This document shows positions 1-18,800 of a stretch of 64,000 bases of DNA, in pieces. The stretch spans positions 1,824,501-1,888,500 of the forward strand of contig JAVTVJ010000343.1 in assembly GCA_034509425.1 (NCBI GenBank), in the 5' to 3' direction. This DNA comes from Eopsaltria australis. Lineage: Eukaryota > Chordata > Aves > Passeriformes > Petroicidae. A model generated the notes under the pieces. The model had not been told where the DNA came from. It was given only the letters and a program-made list of their open reading frames with translations, and did not search any database. A program made the translations under genes and the position numbers. How positions within the stretch are numbered: position 1 is the first letter of the stretch; every line of letters starts with the position of its first letter.

Positions 1-290
1 ATTCCCCCTGAGCCTTCTCTTCTTCAGGCAGAACAGTCCCAGTTTTCTCAGCTTTTCCTCATAGGAGAGATGGCTCCTGTCCTTTCATCACTTTAGCTGT
101 CCATCATCTGACTCCTTTCAGATTGTTCATGTGTCTCATGTACTATGAAACCCAGAACTGGACACAGCCTTACCTGGTGTGGCCTTACCAGTGCTGAGTA
201 GAGAGGAACACCTCCCCAGCCTTGCTGGCAATGGTTAGCCTAATGCAGACCAGGATATCATCCACCTTCTTTACAGCGAGGGCACATGGC
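1..290 (-). mobile_element. CR1 LINE fragment, cut by the window edge
   Basis: The words CCCAGAACTGGACACAG, TGGCCTTACCAGTGCTGAG and CCTAATGCAGACCAGGAT are close to the CR1 reverse-complement consensus, as is the leading CTTCTCTTCTTCAGGC. The element therefore runs on the minus strand, is moderately diverged and extends left of the window. Confidence 0.85.
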
Positions 291-1274
291 TGGGTCAAGT
301 AAAACCTGAGCAGAGATTGGAGAAATGCCCTGAAGTTCTCTACAAATGGAGGAAGTCAAGCCATTCTGAACCCAGGTATCACTGAGTCATTCATTTTGCA
401 TGAGCTATACTAAGGTCACAGACAATGATGGCAAGAACTAAAGGGGACATAAGCAGCCCTTGCACCAGCAAAAGCTTCAACAAGAATTCTAATAAACCAA
501 CAAGAAAAACCTTCTTTTTGAGGCATTACTTCTACAAATCTCTGTGTATCCAGGACCCACTGTTAGGCACCTTCAGGAACACACGATAGATTTGCAATCA
601 CCCTGATGAACAAAGCTGCAGGGTGTACATCCTATTTGGACCTGCCTTATACCCCCTCTGTGCCCAGGACTTTGACACTACAAAGCATCACAGATTTATT
701 CAGATGCCACAGAAAGGAAGACAAAACTTTAGTATGACTGAGCAGATCACTCTGTTTCATATATCCCATTCTATATTATATCTTGCATTAAATCTACATT
801 AGATAAAACAGGTAAAAAGATGGCAAAGCACAATTTCATTTTCAATTGTGTCATAACACTGATTCAAGGTGTGATGAATCCATGTCCCTGCAAGTTGGGC
901 AAGATAACTAGAATCATCAGAAGTACAAGAACGTGCATCTGACCTCCTTTATCACATCACCATCATGAGTGTTCTAAATTTTTCATACAATTATAGGAAA
1001 GCCAGGCCAATGCCATTAATGTTTCCTGCAATACTTTAAAGTCATGACACATCACATGTGCAATTTTCACAGAAATGAATGAGTTGCTTCATTCTAGGAG
1101 GTATTCCAGGAAGTTTCCTATGAAAGTAGTTACGCATAAATAGTCAGAAATTAAAAGCTGGAGTCTTCACCATTTTTGTTGCTGCCCTACATGAGCCCTT
1201 TCACAGCAGGACGCTATTATGAATCTCACTCTGAGGCTGCAACACGTACCATTTACTGCACAAACACTTTTTGA

Positions 1275-1291
1275 GATATATATATATATAT
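1275..1291. repeat. (TA)n microsatellite
   Basis: About eight alternating TA dinucleotides. Confidence 0.85.
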
Positions 1292-1404
1292 TTGATTTAT
1301 TCAGGAAGCCTGAGGAACTAGTCTTTAGGTCTTTCTGTATCCTTCCAGTTTCTACAAAGCCATTAACCTTAAAATAAATAATTAAATAAATAAAATCATG
1401 GACT

Positions 1405-1430
1405 GGGTGAGGGATTGGGGGGGAGGGGGG
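1405..1430 (+). other. G-quadruplex-type motif
   Basis: Four G runs of 3, 3, 7 and 6 are separated by loops TGA, ATT and A, which meets the canonical G3N1-7 pattern. It sits next to an A/T tetranucleotide tract. Confidence 0.7.
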
Positions 1431-3357
1431 TGTCCAGCGCAGAGAGTGAGGGATGATGTGTTTAATGCAAGGGTATTGTAATACACCAGAAAAGAGACTG
1501 AGGTCAACAGGAGTCATCCTGGCCACCTTCTGCTCCAGAGAATGACCAGTAGTACCTAAACCATTCCTGATATATTTATCTGTTAAAGACTAATTGAAAG
1601 AAACACAGAAAGCCATGTCGCCTTGGCTATGCTGCCATGAAAAACGCCAGAAGGGAAGAAACAGATCCAATGCCTGAAATAATTCCTTCCTTTTATAAGG
1701 ATTCAGGATTTACCTGATTCATTTACAGCTTTGAGGGTGGAATCAATTAAAAGGTTTCTTTCCACATTCCTTAAATTTGCAGATCTTTTCAGACAGATTG
1801 CACTTTAAATGTCTTTAAGATTAACAGCAGATTCCAAACTCAAGTTCATTTACAAGTACCTCTTAAAATGTTCTGGACCGTTGGATTGTAACTTCTTCTA
1901 CTTCGCTCAATTTGTATATGGAAAGTTGAAATGATTGTTGAAGCTACCCTAATGATCTGAAGTGGTAAATCAGAATGAAATAAGTCATTGTTAGATTCAC
2001 TAAATTTGAAGACAAATTGCACATTTGGGGGTCTTGACCTTACTTATTTGTAATGCAGGAATTCAAGAATATATTCCATTTACTGGAATAAATCAGCGTA
2101 ATTGTCTTAGATCTGTCTCCCAGAAGTATTTTACAAACTTTATTTAAGAATTTATAAGGTTTAAAATTTTCTCCACTATTGAAGTAATGTAAAGATCTTT
2201 TTTAAGAGAATTTTATTAGGTTTCAGATGACTTCCATCAGCGCTTTCACTATGACAGGGTTTGGAGCACACACAGCCACAGAGGTCACTGAGGAAGGGCA
2301 GCTGCAGACTGCCTCAACCCCTTGCTTGGCAGGTGACAGCAAACATTTACAGTAGACGTTTTCACTAAAAGGATGAAGATTGCTCACTCCTTCCCCTCAT
2401 GAGCAAACTGAATCTCAGACATTCTCCTACAGACTAGTTCTCCTCCCATTCATAATTTGAGGCAAGAATAGTCCACCAAGGCTGCAGATAATCTCATCTC
2501 CAGCAGCCCAACACTGCAAAAAATGTTCTTTCTGCTGTTAAAATATATCTTTTTTTTTTTTAAACCCTCTCTATTTATTCAAAATTGATCTTCAATTAGC
2601 ACAGCACAATGTCCCACTAGTATACCAACTGAAAACCTGATACAAATGTTATGAAGTTTTCCTGCTTTTTTACTTCTGGTTCCTCTATTTCCTATCAAAA
2701 GATGGGTACTTTTTCAAGGGGCCACAAAACAGCAATAAAAACTTACAGTCACTGGCCGAGTACTGTGACTACCACATTCATCTCATAATCACTGTCACAA
2801 GAGAGAGGTGCACCTCCCCATGCTTTGTTTCTAGCATGATGCACTTTACACTTCCATTACTTACCTATAATGGAAACAGAATACTCTGACTGTGTAGTGA
2901 CAGTAGTCTGCATATTCTTCCTGGTTCTAGCATCATCCATAAAATCAGTTATTTTCATTCCATTGCTACTACCAGGTCACAGAAAAAAAGATAGAAATAA
3001 GAGGATCATCTAGGTAATTCTGAATACACATGCTGCTGGCCACTTCTGAGTATCTACTGCATTCCTGTTTTTTAAGAATCATCCAGTAACAAGTCAAACA
3101 CCTTAAAGTAAGTGTACTGTATTTATAATATCATTTTAATCAACCAATTATGTAATTCTGCCCCCAAAGATATTTAACTAGGTCTATTTCCCTTAGGACT
3201 ATGATAAATGGTCTTCATTGTATTCCATTCCTTTAATTGTTAGTCAACTCCCTTATCACTCATAAAACCACTTTATTTGAGATCATTTATCTTAAGATTT
3301 CTTTACTTGGGAGCCTTTATCTTAAATTTTCTAATTGCAAAGACAGAACATGAGTGG

Positions 3358-3383
3358 GATTTCAGCTTGACGTAGCTGAAATC
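3358..3383. repeat. Perfect 9-bp inverted repeat with 8-nt spacer
   Basis: GATTTCAGC at 3358-3366 pairs with GCTGAAATC at 3375-3383 around TTGACGTA. The spacer holds a TGACGTA, CREB/ATF-like core. Function is unknown. Confidence 0.6.
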
Positions 3384-5378
3384 ATCTGCATTCAGTTCAA
3401 AAGTAATGGAGATATTTTTCCACTACTATATATTAATGCCTTTTTCTTACATATTATATAAATTATGAAAGCCTGTAAGATGCACAATTCTTTAATAGTA
3501 TGATCAAGTTCACCAGGACAAAAGCAGTAAGAGATCTGTTAAAGGAAGATACACCTGTATCTTCTCTAAATGCTTGTTTTTTTCCATGAACGACTTGCAC
3601 TGATGTCTTAAAGTTTGGTTATTCTCTGCTTTACATGTCATTCTGCATAGAGATAGCTTGAAATAACATACAAAACTAAGGATTTTCATTGTCAGGGAAT
3701 TCAATATTCCTGCCTGAAACATTTTGTCCCCATCATACTCGATCATTCTGATCTTTGGAACCTGAGAAGAATACAGAATAGCTAACTGGTTTCAGAGACT
3801 TATGGCAGAGACTAGCACATAAAAGCTTAAAAATTTCAGCTGGGCTCAGTGTTTGCATAAAAGTCAATGTCCCTTAGACCCCAGGAAAAGTACTGAAACT
3901 CTTGCCACATCTTTTAATCATCCACCTCCTTAACAGTTTCTTCTAACAAATTTTCAGGCATTTTTCATTTCTTCTATCAGTTAAAATGACCAAGGATAAA
4001 ATTAGCGCAATATTGAGCAGACAATGTAGCGGCAATTCCCAGGATGCTCCAATATTTCAGCATCTTGTCACCATTTTGTCGATTTCAGAGAAATTGTATG
4101 CAACTGATCTCCATTAGTGTTGTATCCAGAATTTTTAAAACCTGAGAGAATTTGTTATTCAAAGTGGCCTCAAAGAGATAAATTAATAGGATATATTGGT
4201 TAACCCAACATGAACACATCACAGCCACTGGGATATTAAACATCTGAGTTACTCTTGTCTGGACTCTGAGAACATCTTTATCCCTATGCACATAATATGT
4301 TATGTTTTGCCTTGGTATCTTATAAATAAGCTTAGTATATCTAGAAATATATCTTGCTTTACAGTTTTGGTATTTTGGGGTTTTTTATCTTAAATATGGA
4401 AATACCACAGTCCTCTCTCCTTTTCTTTTTTTTGTGACCTACATCTGTAAAAGATCCTCAACCCTGTGATATTTATTTCTTCTGAAAACATGAAGATAGA
4501 AGTGAAGTTATGCTATTGTCAGTTATTGAATGATCTTTCTCAAACACTGTAATAATCTTAACTTTTAAAACCTAAGAGTCATCAACATTTTTCAAGTTTT
4601 TTCTTAGCGATAATTAAAAACAAACGATCTCCTGTTCCTTTGTGCATTTTTAGAAGTACTTAAAACTGCAGCAGTTTTACTGACCCTTGTTGAGCAACTA
4701 TATAAAGGAACATCTCTGACTTCAGCATAAAGATTGATGGTCACATTTTGAATGTGACAATCGTTTCCACCAGTGCACCTGAGAGATTTATGAAGTTTAA
4801 TTGCTTTGGATGCAAATGCATTATAACATAGTAGTCGTCCACAATTCCAGCTGTCCCTGACTTTTAACAAAAACTCAGCACAGCAGTGAACGTGCTAAGC
4901 AAAAAGAGGGATGTTCCAGGAACAGCAGCAGCGCTGGGACACGGCCGCTTTCCAGACAGACGGGATTGGAGGCGCAAGGGCCCAAAAGTAATTTTTCTAC
5001 AGCAACCAGGAGAACGGTGTGGGGAATCCATTACCATGCTCCTATGGCATATTTGTTTCGAAAACCCCTCGGCTCGCCCTGGCTCTTCCTGCCTTCCAGA
5101 AAGCCTCAGGCCGCAAAATTCTCCCCGTGTAACACGCGAGAGGCAGGAAGGCCAAAGTCCTACAGAGGTGTGTGTGGGAGGGTGGAGGCAGGGATCCCGA
5201 CGGCTCCCGAGGCCGGCAGGAACCTTTACTCTTCGTCGTCTTCGCCCGAAAAAGAGGACACACGAAGGATACCACGCCAAACGAAACACCACCCTCCGCT
5301 CGACCCCGCCGCCGGCCCCGCCGCCTCCCCGTTTCCGCCGCGCCGCGGGCACTGCGCAGGCCCGGCACCGCCGCCCGC

Positions 5379-12015
<6,637 letters not shown>

Positions 12016-12800
12016 GCACAGTTGTGAATTACACAGATGTATCTTCACATGCCAGGCTTGTACAGTAATTACATTATTTTTAAAGAGACCACATTATGTT
12101 CACATGGAAGCAAGTATAAATACATATTTCTGCTGCAGGGATGTTGACTCTAGACAGATGTTATTGTAACTGGTACCACTAGGACATTTCTAAGAGGGGC
12201 AGATGTTGCTATATTGTACTGGCTGTGATTTTTTTAATGGATTTTTAACCTTTTTGGAGGGGAAAAAATGTCAGGAAACGCACAAATCCTGCTTGTAGCT
12301 CATTTTTGAAATAGTGATTAGATGGAAAGTTGTTTTTAAAAGGTGAATTTTTGTTATTTAATCAGAAGGAGAAATTGCAATATGTTTGGCCTTAATTTCT
12401 TATGCTGTGGTCTGTTTTCTTTTGTCTGTTATGACAGTAGCTTATATGAGAAGGTGTTCGCTTATGTGATTTTTGTGTAGCATATTTTGTCCACAAAACT
12501 TTCTACAGACCATGATTAGGCACTTTGGGGTAATCATGCAACCCCTGCTGATTCCTGGTCTTTCCCTAGTAACAGAATTGGGTATATGCTAACTTCATGT
12601 ACTAGAATACCTAATTTTAGAATAATACAAGGCCATTCAGATTTAAACTGAGGCTGAATTTAAGTTTTGTTGAAATTTGAACTGCTGGCTTCTGTTTAGT
12701 TGTAACTTCTACTGACCAACTTTGTCATAAATTACTTATTTATATTTCCTGTGCAATTTTTCTACTTTCATTTGAAGAATAAATTTCCTTCTTAATTCTC
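12016..12800 (+). other. MFSD9: Probable MFSD9 3' UTR (proximal form)
   Basis: This AT-rich non-coding sequence follows the MFSD9 stop and runs to just past the first good polyadenylation signal. Nothing else is recognisable. The end is inferred from the signal, not observed. Confidence 0.55.
12778..12783 (+). terminator. MFSD9: Candidate MFSD9 polyadenylation signal AATAAA (proximal)
   Basis: This canonical hexamer lies 763 bp past the stop codon. A GT-rich stretch (TGTAAAGGTGTG) about 25-35 bp downstream fits a downstream element. Confidence 0.55.
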
Positions 12801-14821
12801 TCAGCTGTAAAGGTGTGAGCATCTAGCAGTAGTTCATGGATCTGGATTAATGCATCCTGTCTCATGTCAGGCATAAGTGACATTTCAGTGACGAGAAATA
12901 CGGTTTTGTTGGTATTTTAGTTGTCATTTGTGTGCATGGCTTAACTGATACTCTCAAGCTGTACAGAGACTTGTAGCACTCCTGGGCTGTTTACTGTTCA
13001 AGTTCATTACTTGCCAGTCACCATTGTTTGTATTTCATATGAAACATGGAAAAAATTTATTTTGTTCTGATGAAGTTCCCTATGATTTTTGTTATATTAC
13101 TTGTTGAAAGTACAAAGTCAACTATGTGTAAGTGCTTGGTTGGGGGGTTTTTATGCAATTTAGCTATCTCCTTGAACACATCAGTTGCAAACACTTCCTG
13201 CTTCAGGTGAGTCATGGATGGTGTTTGCATTTTTTTTCATTTTTTTCCTTACCTTTTCCACTGCTTACTAGCATTCAAATATTTTTGAAACCTCAGTGAT
13301 TCTAGTGGCAGCACCATAGGAATTCATATATAGAACTCTGAATTGTTTTAATTTTATTTATTGACATAATGACTGTCTTATTCCTACTGTGATTTCAGTA
13401 CATATCTTCAGAGTTCTTTATAACAATAATCTGCATTTCATTTCTCCTTAGGAACTTCAGGCATTTTTAACTCTCTTGTCTTCTTTTGCGTTTCTTGGTA
13501 GATCCGCAAAACATTATTGCTCTAAATTTCCGCTTTCATTTCTTCCCAGCTTTTAAATTGTTTATTTTTTTCTTTACCTAAAACCACCCTTCTATAAAGA
13601 AGGGAATTCTTTTTGCATCTCTAGCAAGGGGTTAAGGGTTGAAAAAACTTCAAAAATTAATATATGTGAAAGATTTAACAATTTTTCCAATAGTTGATTA
13701 TATGACGTAACATAACATTTACCCTTCTAAATTGCTACACTGATTTAATCTGATTTCTGTAAATATCTATCCTAGTACATATCCTACTGAATATTGGTTA
13801 TGGAAACCTCACAGTTGCGAAATCTGTGTAAGCCTGTGGTCTTGGGGACACATTGCAACACATTTTACAGAAGTTTCAGACTTGTAGGCCAAAATGATTC
13901 CTGAAGTGCCACAGAAACATTTCTTTTCTGTACAGGTACAGAAAAATTGCACTATATTTTTTATCTTTAAGGACTACAAATAAAATGAAGTGATATTCCA
14001 CATGTATCATTATGGCACTGTGGTTTTCTCCCATCTTCCTTTGCTGAAGCTACAGCACAGAATAGAAGTGTTCAAGTGAATATGAAGTGTGGATGCTTTA
14101 TTTTTTTTTTCCTCAAGCGGTGGTTAAAATAATTTGAATCTGTCTACGTTTCTCATAAAGGGCACAGGAACCAAGGATTCAACCAAGAAGTGGCTTGGCA
14201 GTGAATAAAAAAGAAGAAATAAAATAAAATGGAGAACTCTTCCAATTTTGAGATAAAGTCCTTAAAGCTACTGTTCCTAGTGCCTGGAGATCACATTTGC
14301 ACCCCTTGTGTTGCCTTTTAGTTGCCATAACCACACAAGTTCAGAGAGTGAAGATTCAGTGACATTCCTGCAGATACAGAGATGTGATTCCCCCTTTTAA
14401 GTTGAGGGAGGAGCAGTTGCAGCTAATTTTGGCCTAAAATCCAGTAGGCAAACTACTGAATTACTCAGCTCTTTCTTGAATCCAGTTGTAGTGTCTTCTG
14501 TAGAAGGCTAACAAACCAGGTCTGAATATGGACTAAAGAAAAACAGTTTCTGCCAGCAAACCACTGCAAATTAAGATTTTTCTCTTCCTTGCTGTTACTT
14601 TTTTTTGGGTTGGTTTTCTTGGGCCTGTACGAAGGCTTGGGTTTTGGTTTGGTTTGTTGGGTTTTTTGGTCTTCGCCTTTCAAAATTTTCCCTTTGGTAA
14701 AAGTGACTTTTCTGACCGTTTTTATCAGCTCATGTTGAAGAGGCTGTGTATACAAAATAGATTTTTTTCCTGTTGGGGTAGGCTGTGTACTTTTGAAGAA
14801 ATCCTTTATAAACATACCAGT
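12801..14821. other. Non-coding sequence downstream of MFSD9
   Basis: It is AT-rich with T-runs and a G/T-rich low-complexity patch (14600-14680, GTTTTGG-like words). No exon, RNA gene or repeat family was recognised. Part may be a distal MFSD9 3' UTR. Confidence 0.5.
13979..13984 (+). terminator. Candidate MFSD9 polyadenylation signal AATAAA (distal)
   Basis: This second canonical hexamer is about 2 kb past the MFSD9 stop, with a T/G-rich stretch (CTGTGGTTTTCTC) downstream. It would give a longer 3' UTR if the proximal signal is read through. Another AATAAA lies near 14220. Confidence 0.3.
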
Positions 14822-15839
14822 TGTGGGGGGTTGACCCTGGCTAGACACCAGGTACCCACCAAATCCACTTCCATCTGGAAATGGACAGGGGAAAGAAAAT
14901 ATAATGAAAGGCTCATGAGTTGAGATAAGGACAGGGAGAGATCACTCACTGATTACTGTAATGAGAAAAACAGACTTAACTTTGGGAGATTAATTGAATT
15001 TATTACCAATCAAAATCAGGATAATGAGAAGTAAAATAAATCCTAAAAACATCTTACTGCCACCCCTACCTCCTTCCTCGGCTCTGTCTCCTCCCCTGCT
15101 GCAGCACAGGGTGCTGGGGAGTGAGATGGTCAGTTCATCACATGTTGTTTCTGATGCTGCTCAGAGAGAAGAGCATTTCCCCTGCTGCAGCGTGGAGTCC
15201 CTCCCACAGGATTCAGTCCTCCATGGACTTCTGCAATGTGAGTCCTTCCCATGGGCTACAGTTCTTCACTAACTGCTCCATCGTGGGTCCCTTTTCCACA
15301 GGGTGCAGTCCTTCGGGAACAGACTGCTCCAGTGTGAGTCTCCCACAGGGTTACAAATCCTGCCAGCAAACCTGCTGCACTGTGGGCTTCCCATGGGGTC
15401 ACAGCCTTCTTTTGGGCATCCACCTGCTGTGACATGGGGTCCTCCAGAGGCTGCAGGTGGGTATCTGATCCCTGTGCTCCTCCATGTGCTGCAGGGGCAC
15501 AACTGCCTCACCATGGTCTTCAGCACAGGCTGCAGGGGCATCTCTGCTCCTGGAGCACCTTCTCCCTCTCCTTCTGCACTGACCTTGGTGTCTACAGCCT
15601 TGTTTCTCTCATTCCTCTCTTCTCTGTCCACAACAGCTTCAACAAAAGAGTAACTTCTTTTTTCCTTTTTTATTATGTTATTAGCCACTGATTGTCTTAG
15701 CCTTGGCCAGCAGTGGGTCCACCTTGGAGCCAGCTGGCATTGGCTCTGTCAGACAGAGGGAAAGCTTCTGGCAGCTTCTCAGAGAAGCCACTTCCATCTC
15801 CTGCCTGCTACCAAAACCTTGCCATGCAAACCCAATACA
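14822..15839 (-). mobile_element. Solo LTR of an avian endogenous retrovirus (about 1.0 kb)
   Basis: It starts TGTGGGGGGTTGACC and ends CCCAATACA, so it has the TG...CA ends of an LTR. Flanking 5-mers CCAGT (14817-14821) and CCAGC (15840-15844) look like a target-site duplication with one mismatch. A 5-bp duplication suggests ERVL-like integration, but the class is not certain. The text resembles a GC-rich LTR family I recall from bird genomes. Minus orientation is preferred: on that strand an AATAAA (complement of 14999-15004) sits near the 3' end and an A/T-rich TATA-like tract (about 15665-15680) near the 5' end. No gag, pol or env sequence adjoins it, so it is a recombined solo LTR. It is much more GC-rich than its surroundings. 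Confidence 0.8.
15185..15445. repeat. Degenerate tandem array (period about 44-52 bp) inside the LTR
   Basis: A word close to GTGGGTCCCTCCCACAGGG recurs at about 15192, 15238, 15282, 15333, 15382 and 15434, separated by a TGCAGTCCTxC-like half. Spacings are 46, 44, 51, 49 and 52 bp, giving about six diverged units. Each unit also contains a short inverted pair (CCCAYGGG or CCTCCCACAGG). Confidence 0.75.
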
Positions 15840-18800
15840 CCAGCTCTGCATACTTTCAGTTCTTGTCCAGTTTTCTTTCTTCTGAATTTGCTCACTGCGG
15901 TACCATCACAGAGGTCAGTATTATTCTCATCTTCTGAGAACAAGTTGATTATTGAGCAGGTAATGCAGCAACAAAATAGGACACGCGCTGTTTATGATCT
16001 GGCTTGCTCATTACTTCAACTTCTCTGTAGTGCCATTGCATTCCTGCTGCTGGGAACCTCTGTGGGTGCTGCCAGTGCCAGTCTAGTTACGGGTGTTGCA
16101 GGATACCCTTGGGTAAATGATCTTTTATAGCTTGGCACTTCAGCATTTGAAAACCCAAAACAATTGCCTGTGCTGTTATTGCTGTAATAGTGAAGACTAA
16201 TTCACAAGGAGCTGATCATGAATCTCGTAAGATCATGGATCTTGTAAGAGTGGATTGGAGCCTGAACTTTGAGAATCAAATAATTGTGACTGGAAATCAG
16301 ACTGCTTTTAGAAATGAAAGAGTATACAGCTAATTTTAAAGGGCTGTCTTGAAAATCTTCTGTTTTAATTTACAAAGAGAAATTAATTCAGATTTTTAAT
16401 TATTTTAAATCTCAGTACCAAGGAACTGTTTTTTGAGATGTGCTACACAGTAAGAACCAGTTTTCCATTCTGTCAAATATCTAACAAATAGGAAGTCTCA
16501 GAAAGGAAAAATGAAGTAAACTGAAGTATTTAACATTCCTTTCCATTTTAATGGCAAAAAATTACTTTTTGAAACAAAACCAGTGGCAATTAGAGGGCCA
16601 TATTTATGCTCATTAACAAGGATATTTTTATTGGATCAGAGCTCTTGTGGTACAAAAAGCATTCCAACATCCAATTTCAAAATCCTTCATCTTTTCTTCA
16701 GGGGCTGGGGGATATTGGCAGAACTTGGACAATTTTGGAAATGGTGACCAGCTAAAGCATTTCTTGGAGTGTCACCTGATATCTGGAATTGGTGGGCTTG
16801 GCAGCTCTTGAAAAAGTTGGTGCAGGGTGCAGTGTGTTTGCTCCCAGAGAGCCCAAGATACCCTTCATAACAGCAGGCATGTTATTTTGGCAAAATTTTT
16901 AACTTTGTTTTTCCATGCAATTTCTATGTGGCTTTAGTGCAGGATATTCTCAAGTTTTAAAATTGTTATGCAGCAAGGTTTTCTTTTGTTGAACTGGCTT
17001 CAGTGGAATTTGCATTATACTTTAGTACAAAGTAGGACAGCCCTTAAAATTTTATCTCTTTTGGCAAATTATTCTTGGGGTTTTTTTCAAGTATCTGCCT
17101 AAAAAAGGTGACTGGGTGTCTATCTCCTCTAGGCCTTGCTATACCTACTTTCTTATCCTATTTCAATTTATAGGCCTGTCAGGAGCTGAAGGGGAAATCC
17201 TGAAAACCCTAATTCAGAGTGGAACTGTATTTTCCTGCTGTTCCTAAAATTGGACTTTCTTCATCAAAAATGTATTAAAATATCTATACTACAGAGTGTA
17301 CTGGGGAGTCCATCTGGAAATAAAATATTTGTTTGTGGCTTTGGCAAGTTTCCCAGTCACTGCTGAAGATCTGGTTTCCTTGAAAAAGTGAGAAACATTG
17401 TCCTCAGTCAATGCATGACTTTCCCCATCAGATGGTGCTCGAGGACAGATTTATTGGGCATTTCATTCTCCAGCCGACAAACTCTGATACAACATGAAGG
17501 ATGTGTCACCTCTGCAGGCTCAAAAAAAGTGCTAACGTGTTTTTCCTTTGCAGGAAAGAAAAAAAAAAAAAAAACAAAGGAAAAGGTTAACCTCTGATCC
17601 AAACCAGAGTAAGAGTTAAATTATAAGGGCTAACTGAAACAATGCCAGTGTCACCTGCTGCTGTCATTGCTACTGTAAAGGAGGAAATCAGTTTCCAGAC
17701 ATGGTGAGGGTGTGATTCAGCAGTAGTGGCAAAGAGCCTGAAAAGGGTGGGAAGAGCAGAAGTGAGGAAGGCAGAGAGTACTCGCAAGGACAGAGTCCCA
17801 GGAGATGAGGGATTCTGCTTCACAGTGTGACCACACTGGAGATGTGCCTTGATGCTTGTATTCTGTGGATTTCAGAGTGCTTTGGAAAGGTAACAACATG
17901 CTATTGTGATCTTGGAGCACCAAGAGCTTAAGACCGTATTTCATAAAAACGACCTTCAATTTGACGTGCTTGTACTATAGGGCACCACTTTAAGCACAAA
18001 TAATGTGAGCATGCCCTGCATTAATGGGCAACCAGCATAGCAGTAGGGTTCCTGAAACCTGCATTCATTATTTAAAATTGTGCCATAAAAAATAACAACT
18101 GTTTGAAAAAAAAATGAAAGGCAGCTCTCCCCAGATAGAAGCCAAATGCTTGATCATTACCAGCACATGAATGAGAAAACTCCACAGAGAGTAAACTAAA
18201 TGTTGATGTGCAACATTTCACATTTATTTATTTGGTCAGATTTCAGATGGGCCTAATATAAAACAGCTAATCTAAACAATCTGATCTGTAAGGAGGATGT
18301 TGTCTCAAAACTGAAATCAACACTTGAGGCTTTTTTCTCACTCAAACATGATCCAATTAATGCAGTGATAGAGCATTCCCTGATAATTTTACAGATTAAA
18401 GTACTTTCCTGTTGAAAGACAAATTTAAATCCGTTGTTTTAAACTTGCTGGTTTTGTTTGAACCCAATTTTATTTCCAAACAAGGGATGATAATTAAAGG
18501 ACAGCTAAGCATTGATGACAATAATAATTTGTTGAGAATAGCCATGAACATTTGACTAAAGTTTACAGGGTTCACACAGCCCTTCTTCTGCAGCTTAGAC
18601 TTTGCATTTGCCACACAGCACAAACTTCCATAACTGGAACGGAGAAAAAAGACTAAAGGACCTGTGCTACGGAAAGAGTTCAGGAAGGTTTGATATTTCA
18701 AATACACACATGAAATAAATATTTTGGAAATGCTGTTAGAAGAAGGAAAGTCTTAAAACCCCATTTATCAGCCCACACCCATGAACATTTGAAAGACATC

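Larger units (their letters stand above)
291..5169. other. Intergenic sequence left of MFSD9
   Basis: No exon was recognised on either strand. Its neighbour in mammals, TMEM182, was looked for and not seen. It holds a (TA)n at 1275-1291, an (AAAT)n-like tract at 1370-1397 and a G-run cluster at 1405-1430, and is otherwise AT-rich and ordinary. Confidence 0.6.

Noticed and set aside
1..5169. TMEM182 exons expected beyond MFSD9 from mammalian synteny
   Set aside because: I looked for its tetraspan, claudin-like segments on both strands and saw none. The gene is presumably left of the window.
14465..15937. Many open frames of 60-151 codons around and inside the LTR
   Set aside because: They arise from the GC-rich repetitive LTR and flanks. 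None resembles gag, pol, env or a host protein.
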